Origin: CAYVKM01 sp964452045
GTDB taxonomy: Bacteria > Calditrichota > Calditrichia > RBG-13-44-9
Assembly (NCBI GenBank): GCA_964452045.1
Contig: CAYVKM010000116.1
Coordinates: 1-9,355, forward strand
Reading direction: 5' to 3'
DNA length: 9,355 nt
Below, piece after piece: positions 1 through 8,349 of the stretch (the stretch's first letter is position 1; each line of letters begins with the position of its first letter). Both the position numbers and the translations under genes were made by a program. Below the pieces are notes generated by a model that searched no databases, was not told where the DNA came from, and saw nothing but the letters and a program-made list of their open reading frames with translations.

Positions 1-980
1 GAAGTGGTCTTCAATACCGGCATGACCGGATACCCGGAAACTCTCACCGACCCTTCCTACACCGGACAAATTCTGGTGCTAAGCTTTCCCTTGATCGGCA
101 ATTATGGTGTTCCAACAGAAAAGACTATAGCCAATCTCAGTCAATTGTTTGAATCGGAAGGTGTGCGGATCTCCGGACTGGTAGTTTCGGACTATTCCAA
201 CCAGCACAGCCACTGGAATTCCGGACAGAGCCTGTCCCACTGGCTTAACAGTCACCGCATCCCGGCACTGCACAATATCGATACCCGCGCCCTGACCAAA
301 AAACTACGGGAAAAGGGTACCATGCTGGGGAAGATCGAATTCTCCAAAAAGCCGATCGATTTTTACGATCCCAACCTGGATAACCTGATGGAAAAGGTGA
401 GCGTGAAAAAACCAGTGAACCATGGAACCGGCAAAATCAAAATTGCGCTGATGGATTGCGGCTGCAAACACAACATCATTCACTCCCTGGTGAATAGAAA
501 GGTTCAGGTCACCCGGGTGCCCTGGGACTATGATCTAAATGAACTCAATTTTGATGGTCTGGTGGTATCCAATGGTCCGGGCGATCCCAAGATGTGCCGG
601 CAGTCCATCCTGCAAATTCGCCATACCATCGAGCGGGACATCCCAGTGTTTGGCATCTGTCTGGGTCATCAGCTGATGGCGCTGGCAGTTGGCGCCAACA
701 CCTACAAACTGAAATACGGTCACCGCAGCCAGAACCAGCCGGTGATCGAGGCCGGGACTAACAAATGTCTGGTCACTTCCCAGAATCATGGTTTTGCGGT
801 GGATAATAACACCCTGCCCCGAGACTGGCATCCCTGGTTCATCAATCTGAATGACGGAACCAACGAAGGCATGCGCCACAGCTCCGGCCGGTTTCGCAGC
901 GTCCAATTTCATCCCGAGGCGGCGCCCGGCCCGGTGGATGCCGATTATCTGTTCGATGAATTCCTTGAGGTGATATGCTC

Positions 981-984
<4 letters not shown>
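1..984 (+). CDS. carA: carbamoyl-phosphate synthase small (glutaminase) subunit, 5'-truncated by window edge
   Basis: This subunit hydrolyses glutamine and passes ammonia to CarB for cytosolic carbamoyl phosphate synthesis (arginine and pyrimidines). The frame is open from base 1. The first visible residues, EVVFNTGMTGYPE, align near residue 29 of E. coli CarA, so about 28-30 N-terminal residues lie outside the window. The N-terminal CPSase small-chain domain spans codons 1-130. A class I glutamine amidotransferase domain follows, with the nucleophile Cys at codon 220 in GICLGHQ and the His and Glu of the triad at codons 304 and 306 in QFHPEA. The oxyanion region (SNGPGDP) and the QNHGFAVD motif are also present, so the enzyme should be active. 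The wording of GTMLGKIEF, VPWDYD and GQNQPV-like stretches is closer to Bacteroidota and animal CPS glutaminase domains than to E. coli CarA. The stop codon overlaps the carB start, indicating translational coupling. Confidence 0.96.
967..974 (+). promoter_or_regulatory. ribosome binding site for carB inside the carA 3' end
   Basis: GAGGTGAT matches the extended anti-Shine-Dalgarno complement. It sits 6 bases before the ATG at 981, which overlaps the carA stop as ATGA. The other ATG at 975 directly abuts the full motif, although GAGG alone would be 4 bases away. The spacing therefore favours 981. Confidence 0.6.
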
Positions 985-4178
<3,194 letters not shown>

Positions 4179-4314
4179 AATCACATACCATATTATTAAA
4201 CTGCTCCGGTTTTTCCACACTGATCAGATGACCGGTGTCTAGAACTTTCACCTGCACACCAGGAATATTGCGAACCAGCCTTTGAGACATCGGTACTTCA
4301 TAAATAGCTAAAGC

Positions 4315-4331
4315 CCCGGTTCAATTCCGGG
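4315..4331 (+). other. GC-rich hairpin with a tRNA T-arm-like sequence; weak terminator candidate for carAB
   Basis: CCCGG-TTCAATT-CCGGG forms a perfect 5-bp stem with a 7-base loop, identical in shape to a tRNA T-arm (TTCRANN loop closed by G-C). A T-run (TTTTT, 4340-4344) begins 8 bases after the stem. It is therefore a poor match to an intrinsic terminator, although it lies 137 bases past the carB stop. It also overlaps the hydrolase remnant on the other strand, so the resemblance may be chance. Confidence 0.3.
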
Positions 4332-4351
4332 ACAATATCTTTTTCCTATCA

Positions 4352-5299
4352 TCATTTATAGATCACCCGTAAGGCCCGGCTGGTGGCAGCGGGATAGGCT
4401 GAAGGATGGGTTTCATCTTCAAAAATATGACTTTGCAAATCCATGTTTGGATAATTTCTCGATCGCAGCCGGGTTTCCATTTTTTTCACATCCCCGATCA
4501 TATCCTCATCTTCCAGACTCCCCACCGATAAAAACAATTTTATCGGCAGGTCCGAATGAGCATTAGCAAAATTCTGTTCATCCTGAAACAGGACACCATT
4601 ATCCCACCAGAGTGAGGGGCTGCCGGCAAAATATCTCTGAAAGGTATTTGGAGAGTGAAAAAGGGCGTAAAGAGTAAAAAGTCCGCCGTGTGAATACCCC
4701 ATTAAAGCCCTATCGGTTTTAGAGGCCCGATAATTTGCCTCTACAAAAGGGATAACCTCATCCCGGATAAAAGCCAAAAATTGGGGAGCCCCACCGGAGC
4801 TGACCACAATATCTTTCCGTCCGGACATTCTCATCAATGTGTGCTGCCAGGATTTATCATGTTCCGGATCGTTAGTTGGTGTCAGATCCCGGGTGCGCCA
4901 GGCCCCCCAGTCTTCCAGACCTGTTATAGGATATCCAATCCCGACGACCAGAATCCGAGGAATTCCTTTAGTGGAAAAATTGAGAATATTGACAATATTG
5001 CTCACCAGATCGAAGTTGCGGTTTGCATCGGTACAATACAGAACCGGGTAGATGCTGGTGTCATTAATGAAATAATCTACCGGGAATGAAATATGGATCT
5101 CAAAATCTTGACCGATTACATCGGAATGTAAGAGTCTGGATTCGGTTCGGAAAAGTAGGGCTTTCGACTGTTCAGGTTTGCCTGGACCCATTTCTTCCTG
5201 CGCATGCAAAAAATTCCGTTCGGTTCTCAATCCAATGATAAGGATGGAAATAATAAGCAACCTCCCCAATGCAGAAAACAACTTAATTTGGACAAACAT
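4352..5299 (-). CDS. exported esterase, esterase-D / enterochelin-esterase-like family
   Basis: A 315-residue alpha/beta-hydrolase of the putative-esterase family (PF00756 type, BesA/IroE-like). The N terminus has a positively charged start, a hydrophobic stretch at about residues 11-24, and a possible signal peptidase site near residue 33 (LHA-QEE), so export to the periplasm or surface is likely. The nucleophile elbow GYSHGG places Ser203; the catalytic His is probably His298 (ETHPSAYP). The acid is likely among Glu263-Asp266 in SLEDEDM. The RDLTPT and AGSPSLWWDN motifs are typical of this family, whose members cleave carboxylic esters including siderophore trilactones; the substrate cannot be read here. 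The start is supported by GAGGT (5305-5309) 5 bases before the ATG. It lies 134 bases downstream of the DinB-like gene on the same strand. No TonB receptor or siderophore gene is nearby, so a siderophore role is not supported by context. Confidence 0.88.
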   Translation of the reverse strand: MFVQIKLFSALGRLLIISILIIGLRTERNFLHAQEEMGPGKPEQSKALLFRTESRLLHSDVIGQDFEIHISFPVDYFINDTSIYPVLYCTDANRNFDLVSNIVNILNFSTKGIPRILVVGIGYPITGLEDWGAWRTRDLTPTNDPEHDKSWQHTLMRMSGRKDIVVSSGGAPQFLAFIRDEVIPFVEANYRASKTDRALMGYSHGGLFTLYALFHSPNTFQRYFAGSPSLWWDNGVLFQDEQNFANAHSDLPIKLFLSVGSLEDEDMIGDVKKMETRLRSRNYPNMDLQSHIFEDETHPSAYPAATSRALRVIYK

Positions 5300-5375
5300 A
5301 TTTTACCTCGTATTTATTTTATGACAAGTAAGAGGTTATTCATCGGGTGAATTGGTGTATCTTTATCAAATTTTT

Positions 5376-5406
5376 ACAAAGCTGTTTTCATTTCAAAAAA
5401 GCTTGT
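5376..5406. repeat. imperfect hairpin in the DinB-esterase spacer
   Basis: ACAAAGCTGTTTT (5376-5388) and AAAAAAGCTTGT (5395-5406) pair with one bulged A and one G-A mismatch around the loop CATTTC. Neither strand has a U-run directly after it, so it is not a standard terminator. It may only be AT-rich spacer structure. Confidence 0.3.
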
Positions 5407-5433
5407 TTCAAAAATCTCTATAAATTTTACTGG

Positions 5434-5958
5434 TTAACTCTGGCTCAAAGCAAATCTGAAGAATTCATAAATCCCCGGTTCATAGCCAAATCTGCGGACT
5501 GCCGCCACAATCTGCGCCCGGGTATGGGTGCCGTGATTGGCCACATGCAGCAGGAGTTGCCATAGCGACAGCGCCATGCGATAACCATTGGGGAAGGAGG
5601 CCGACCAGATTTCATTCACCCCGGCTTCGGTGAGCTTTTCCAGACAATTATTGGTCTGTTCATCGATGGACTGCCATTTTTGTTTTAGTTTTTCCGGCGT
5701 GTCAATCTCCTGCGCACTTATCCGTAGAGTTATACTCTCCTGAGCAGTCAACGACTTATCGAACCAGGAGAACCAGCCCCACTGGGTACCCAGGCAATGG
5801 GCCAGCGTCTCGTGGATGGATCCGTGTCCGCTGCAGCCCGGCGCCGTGAGTTGTTCCGCACTCAATTGATCAAGAGAATTTATCAACTGACTGGTCGCCC
5901 AGGAATTATAGGCATAAAACATCTTAATCATTTTCAGCATCGAACTGGTTTTTTCCAC
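5434..5958 (-). CDS. DinB/YfiT-fold putative metal-dependent protein
   Basis: From GTG 5958 this is 174 residues, normal for the DinB four-helix-bundle superfamily. Family members carry a metal bound by three His residues; some are thiol transferases, most are uncharacterised, and I cannot assign a reaction. Candidate ligands are His54 in HETLAHCLG, and His138 and His142 in LLLHVANHGTHTRAQI. The HxxxH plus R-x-Q ending is the family signature. The MFYAYNSWA stretch near the start is the usual first helix. I chose GTG because AGGAGG lies 4 bases before it. The longer reading from TTG 5976 would place that ribosome binding site inside the gene, and the next ATG (codon 7 from the GTG) is 22 bases from it. 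It has no signal peptide, so it is probably cytosolic. It may be co-transcribed with the esterase downstream, though the 134-base gap makes this uncertain. Confidence 0.85.
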   Translation of the reverse strand: MEKTSSMLKMIKMFYAYNSWATSQLINSLDQLSAEQLTAPGCSGHGSIHETLAHCLGTQWGWFSWFDKSLTAQESITLRISAQEIDTPEKLKQKWQSIDEQTNNCLEKLTEAGVNEIWSASFPNGYRMALSLWQLLLHVANHGTHTRAQIVAAVRRFGYEPGIYEFFRFALSQS

Positions 5959-5962
5959 ATGA

Positions 5963-5968
5963 CCTCCT
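5963..5968 (-). promoter_or_regulatory. ribosome binding site deciding the DinB-like start
   Basis: AGGAGG on the - strand, 4 bases upstream of GTG 5958. It lies within the frame of the longer TTG-initiated reading, which argues against that start. Confidence 0.6.
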
Positions 5969-5988
5969 TTAATCAATAATCAGATTTT

Positions 5989-6000
5989 CTAACCTGTTAG
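5989..6000. promoter_or_regulatory. short inverted repeat upstream of the DinB-like gene, possible operator
   Basis: CTAAC-CT-GTTAG is a perfect 5-bp inverted repeat with a 2-base centre, 30 bases upstream of GTG 5958. On the - strand it follows TATAAG, a possible -10 hexamer, by one base, so it would cover the transcription start. No matching -35 is evident, so the assignment is weak. Confidence 0.25.
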
Positions 6001-6046
6001 TCTTATAAAATATAAAAAACTATTTTAGTGGTTTGATACTTTTTTT

Positions 6047-6125
6047 GTCATCCCGACCTGAGAACAATGATCCAGATCCCAGGGAAGGGAAAAGTGGATA
6101 CCCGCTTAATACATACGGGTATGAC
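6047..6125. repeat. palindromic repeat element of the GTCAT-CCCG / CGGG-ATGAC type
   Basis: The outer ends GTCATCCCG (6047-6055) and CGGGTATGAC (6116-6125) are inverted copies apart from one extra T. Inside, ATACCCG (6098-6104) pairs perfectly with CGGGTAT (6116-6122) around an 11-base loop, so the right arm can pair with either left arm. The wording GTCATCCCG...GATCC.....GGATACCCGC...CGGGTATGAC matches the pattern of small non-coding palindromic elements dispersed in many bacterial genomes. The copy number in this genome cannot be seen from one window. Confidence 0.5.
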
Positions 6126-6157
6126 AGGACTGATGTGATTGTCTTTGTTCCGAAGGA

Positions 6158-6208
6158 GTGCCCTTGGCACGAGACATGGAAGTCGCGACCTGCCTGCCGA
6201 ACATCGGC
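6158..6208. repeat. two small perfect hairpins flanking a TCGCGA palindrome
   Basis: GTGCC-CTT-GGCAC (6158-6170) and GCCGA-ACA-TCGGC (6196-6208) are perfect 5-bp stems with 3-base loops. Between them lies AAGTCGCGACC, containing the palindrome GTCGCGAC (6182-6189). The regular spacing suggests a modular repeat rather than random sequence. Confidence 0.45.
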
Positions 6209-6262
6209 GAGGACAGAGCCCCGACCAGAAAATCTGGTAATCATGGTCGGGGATTTGTCCTC
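6209..6262. repeat. long two-stage inverted repeat (7 + 9 bp stems)
   Basis: GAGGACA (6209-6215) pairs with TGTCCTC (6256-6262). After a symmetric 3x3 internal loop, CCCCGACCA (6219-6227) pairs with TGGTCGGGG (6244-6252) around a 16-base apical loop. A competing perfect hairpin ACCAGA-AAA-TCTGGT (6224-6238) shares the ACCA segment, so two mutually exclusive folds are possible. It directly abuts the preceding hairpin at 6208. No T-run follows on either strand, so it is not a standard terminator. Confidence 0.6.
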
Positions 6263-6299
6263 TAACAGCAAAATTGAGTGAGATCAAAAGAAGGAAAAC

Positions 6300-6315
6300 A
6301 CCTGCCGGAGCAGGT
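6300..6315. repeat. perfect 6-bp hairpin with CGGA loop
   Basis: ACCTGC-CGGA-GCAGGT is a perfect inverted repeat that closes the GC-rich block. AT-rich sequence follows it up to the asparaginase start. Confidence 0.45.
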
Positions 6316-6419
6316 ACATCACATTTCACAGAAAATTATCGAACTTTTTTTTCAGGACATTATATTCTAATTTGCCAGCGTTTAAATTATCTGTCATTTG
6401 ATTATAGAAAGTTAATTAT

Positions 6420-7433
6420 ATGAAACGTATTTTGCTTATCCATACCGGTGGCACTTTTGGGATGATTCCAATTGAGCCCTCCCGGACGCTGGCACCTGGT
6501 GATGTCCGTGATCAGATTTCCAGGTATCTGCCGGATGTCCACAGTATTGCCCAGGTGGATTTCGAGGTGGCCTTTAATATCGACAGCGCCAATATCCAGA
6601 TTTCCCACTGGCAAATACTGGCCCGGCTGATCCGCGATAAATATGATGAATACGACGGTTTCGTTATTATCCACGGTACCGATGCCATGGTGTATACTGC
6701 CAGTGCCCTTTCCTTGATGCTGCGCGGATTAAATAAACCGGTAATCATGACTGGCTCCCAGCGCCCGCTCTCCAATATCCGCTCGGACGCCCGCAGCAAT
6801 CTGATCAACTCGCTGGAGCTGGCTACCTATAAGATTCCCGAGGTCGCCATATTTTTTGGCACCAATCTGTACCGGGGCAACCGCACGGTTAAGATTTCCA
6901 GCACTCGCTACGAAGCCTTTGCCAGCCCCAATTTTCCTGTTCTGGCCGAGGTTGGCCTGGATGTGAAATTGTCCGAGCAGATTTTAAAACCATCAAGAGA
7001 ACTTCAATATTCGGAGAAATTTCAGGATAATGTTTTCAGCTTCCGTTTTCATCCTGGTATGCCCTCCAATTGTCTGGACGCAATTTTACATTCCGGTATT
7101 CAGGTGGTGGTAGTAGAAGCGCTGGGGGTTGGAAATCTCCCGATTGTGGAGAATTCCTTCGTTCCCTGGATCGCTAAAATGAATGAGATTGACAAAATTG
7201 TGGCGGTTAATTCCCAGAGTCCCTACGGCCGGGTGAACCTGAATCTTTACGAGAGCGGCAAGCAGGTGCTGGAGGCCGGTGGTATCTCCTGCGAGGATAT
7301 GACCACTGCAGCCAGTATCGTTAAATTGATGATCCTGCTTGGTAAGTATCCCGGTCAGCCGGAAATAATCAAAAAAGAATTTCTTACATCATATGCCGGA
7401 GAATTAAGTCTCACAGAAAAAAATAATTCCTGA
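6420..7433 (+). CDS. ansA: type I (cytosolic) L-asparaginase
   Basis: Hydrolyses L-asparagine to aspartate and ammonia. The 337-residue length and the absence of a signal peptide fit the bacterial type I enzyme. The N-terminal domain has the nucleophile Thr12 in HTGGTFGM, the substrate-binding Asp-Ser in NIDSANI (55-56), and the second catalytic Thr87-Asp88 in HGTDAM. The likely partner Lys158 is in RGNRTVK, and SPNFPVL follows as in AnsA relatives. The smaller C-terminal domain begins near residue 205 and includes VVVEALGVGNLP. The start is fixed by the first beta strand (MKRILLIHTGG). No strong ribosome binding site is visible; only GAAAG lies 9 bases upstream of the ATG. The Rieske-like gene follows after 12 bases, so the two are probably co-transcribed. 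An archaeal GatD-type amidotransferase subunit is less likely because the extra N-terminal domain is missing. Confidence 0.92.
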   Translation: MKRILLIHTGGTFGMIPIEPSRTLAPGDVRDQISRYLPDVHSIAQVDFEVAFNIDSANIQISHWQILARLIRDKYDEYDGFVIIHGTDAMVYTASALSLMLRGLNKPVIMTGSQRPLSNIRSDARSNLINSLELATYKIPEVAIFFGTNLYRGNRTVKISSTRYEAFASPNFPVLAEVGLDVKLSEQILKPSRELQYSEKFQDNVFSFRFHPGMPSNCLDAILHSGIQVVVVEALGVGNLPIVENSFVPWIAKMNEIDKIVAVNSQSPYGRVNLNLYESGKQVLEAGGISCEDMTTAASIVKLMILLGKYPGQPEIIKKEFLTSYAGELSLTEKNNS

Positions 7434-7445
7434 GAATCCGAACCC

Positions 7446-7754
7446 ATGGGAAAGAAAATTCAGGTCTGTCACATTTCCAAAGTTGAAAGAGATAAACCCT
7501 ACGTATTTAATCTCAATTCACAGGAGCAGGTCGCCATATTCAAAACCGAGGAAGGTTTCTTTGCTGTGGAAAATCGTTGTCCCCATGCCGGGGCATTTTT
7601 GCATGAAGGGATGGTATCGGATAGTATTCTTACCTGTATCTGGCATGGCTGGCGCTTTGATCTGGAAACCGGACAGAGCCTGAATGAATACTGGGCGAGA
7701 CTAAAGACCTATCCCTTAAAAATCGATCAGGAAAATATCTACATCGAAGATTAA
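7446..7754 (+). CDS. Rieske [2Fe-2S] ferredoxin-like protein
   Basis: A 102-residue stand-alone Rieske domain. The cluster ligands are Cys45 and His47 in RCPHAGAFL and Cys64 and His67 in CIWHGWRFD, giving C-x-H-x16-C-x2-H as in ferredoxins of aromatic dioxygenases and the NirD-type nitrite reductase small subunit. It has no signal or membrane segment, so it is a soluble cytosolic electron carrier. No oxygenase, reductase or nitrite reductase large subunit is visible nearby, so the electron partner is unknown. The gene starts 12 bases after the asparaginase stop, with no clear ribosome binding site, suggesting read-through expression. The 81 bases between it and the convergent cupin gene hold no clear terminator. 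Confidence 0.88.
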   Translation: MGKKIQVCHISKVERDKPYVFNLNSQEQVAIFKTEEGFFAVENRCPHAGAFLHEGMVSDSILTCIWHGWRFDLETGQSLNEYWARLKTYPLKIDQENIYIED

Positions 7755-7835
7755 TCTTAAAAATACATCTGGCAGGTCAGAGAAACATAATAAAGAATTT
7801 ATGTCCCTGAATGATCAAAACACATTATTCCGGAA

Positions 7836-8183
7836 TCAGTCCTCCGGCTTTATGATAACATCTTCCTTAACCGGGGTAAAGATACTGATGGCAATGGCTC
7901 GCTTATTACCCACCACAGTAGAATGGGGAACATTTGAGGGGATAGAACAGATGTCGCCTTCGGTAAGAATGACCTTTTCGCCGTCAATATCATATTCCAG
8001 CGTGCCTTGCTCCACCATAGTCACCTGTTCCTGGGGATGGGAATGTTCGGGGAAATGCAGGCCGGGTTCATAAACATAACGGACCAGCATAATACTGCCG
8101 GTGGAGAATACTTGCTGGGTCAGTTTAGGATCGAGTTCTTTTTTGTTGGTAAAATTCCAGGAAGAACGTATATAGCGTGCCAT
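7836..8183 (-). CDS. KdgF-like single-domain cupin protein
   Basis: From ATG 8183 this is 115 residues forming one cupin barrel. Cupin motif 1 is G41-x5-H47-x-H49-x3-Q53-x6-G60 (GLHFPEHSHPQEQ), and motif 2 is GDICSIPSNVPHSTVVGN with His87. The usual Glu ligand is Gln53, a variation common in HSHP-x-EQ cupins including KdgF. KdgF and close relatives help open unsaturated uronates from pectin or alginate, and the FTPVKEDV ending resembles the SPPREDY ending of that group. No polysaccharide lyase or uronate gene is visible here, so the substrate stays open. An in-frame ATG at 8270 would add 29 residues; I prefer 8183 because AAAGGAGA precedes it and the extra segment is Lys-rich, AT-rich leader containing the promoter. 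Confidence 0.86.
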   Translation of the reverse strand: MARYIRSSWNFTNKKELDPKLTQQVFSTGSIMLVRYVYEPGLHFPEHSHPQEQVTMVEQGTLEYDIDGEKVILTEGDICSIPSNVPHSTVVGNKRAIAISIFTPVKEDVIIKPED

Positions 8184-8187
8184 TGTT

Positions 8188-8195
8188 TCTCCTTT
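8188..8195 (-). promoter_or_regulatory. ribosome binding site deciding the cupin start
   Basis: AAAGGAGA on the - strand, with GGAG 6 bases upstream of ATG 8183. It supports the short reading over the in-frame ATG at 8270. Confidence 0.7.
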
Positions 8196-8217
8196 GATTT
8201 CTTCGGTCTTTGAGAAT

Positions 8218-8246
8218 AAAATAATTAATTGCTTTCTTTTTGTCAA
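8218..8246 (-). promoter_or_regulatory. sigma70-type promoter for the cupin gene
   Basis: On the - strand a perfect TTGACA (8246-8241) is followed, after exactly 17 bases, by TATTTT (8223-8218). Transcription would start near 8211, giving a leader of about 28 bases with a good ribosome binding site. The surrounding DNA is strongly AT-rich, so chance matches to the -10 are possible. Confidence 0.55.
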
Positions 8247-8349
8247 ATTCTTTTTTTTATTGCTGTGCATATAAATATAAAATTCTGTGAAATCATTGAA
8301 TTTCGTGAGAAATATAACAGTTTTATGGAAAAATTCAAGAGTCCGGTAA

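Larger units (their letters stand above)
5959..6419. other. divergent intergenic region with a GC-rich hairpin block in AT-rich flanks
   Basis: This 461-base gap separates divergently transcribed genes. Bases 5969-6046 and 6316-6419 are AT-rich leaders. Bases 6047-6315 are markedly GC-richer and contain at least six inverted repeats, listed separately. Open frames on either strand here (for example 6033-6281 + and 6048-6329 -) lack family features and a ribosome binding site and run across the palindromes, so I treat them as spurious. I see no convincing promoter in the asparaginase leader. Confidence 0.6.

Noticed and set aside
535..912. Long reverse-strand frames inside carA and carB (for example 535-912, 1893-2411, 2415-2951)
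   Set aside because: They lie antisense to strongly conserved enzyme-coding sequence, carry no family motif, and are expected by-products of the codon use of the real genes.
4265..4339. An intact tRNA gene around the T-arm-like hairpin
   Set aside because: Only the T-arm and most of the acceptor stem pair. The D-stem has at most 3 bp, the D-loop lacks its GG, position 8 is not T, and no anticodon stem forms. The other strand encodes a hydrolase remnant.
4352..5299. A siderophore (enterochelin) esterase function for the exported esterase
   Set aside because: Family resemblance alone does not set the substrate, and there is no siderophore transport or synthesis gene in the window.
5434..5976. 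TTG 5976 as the start of the DinB-like gene
   Set aside because: It would put the AGGAGG ribosome binding site inside the coding sequence; GTG 5958 is placed correctly behind it.
6209..6262. An intrinsic terminator for transcription in either direction
   Set aside because: The stem is strong, but neither side is followed by a T-run, and it lies upstream of both divergent genes rather than downstream of one.
6047..6315. A CRISPR array
   Set aside because: The hairpins differ in sequence and spacing; there is no recurring direct repeat with regular spacers, and no cas gene is present.
6033..6329. Small proteins encoded in the hairpin block on either strand
   Set aside because: The frames run across palindromes, have no recognisable domain or ribosome binding site, and show the Arg/Pro/Ser-rich look of translated repeats.
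7755..7835. A bidirectional terminator between the Rieske and cupin genes
   Set aside because: No stem of convincing length with a flanking T- or A-run is visible in this 81-base gap.
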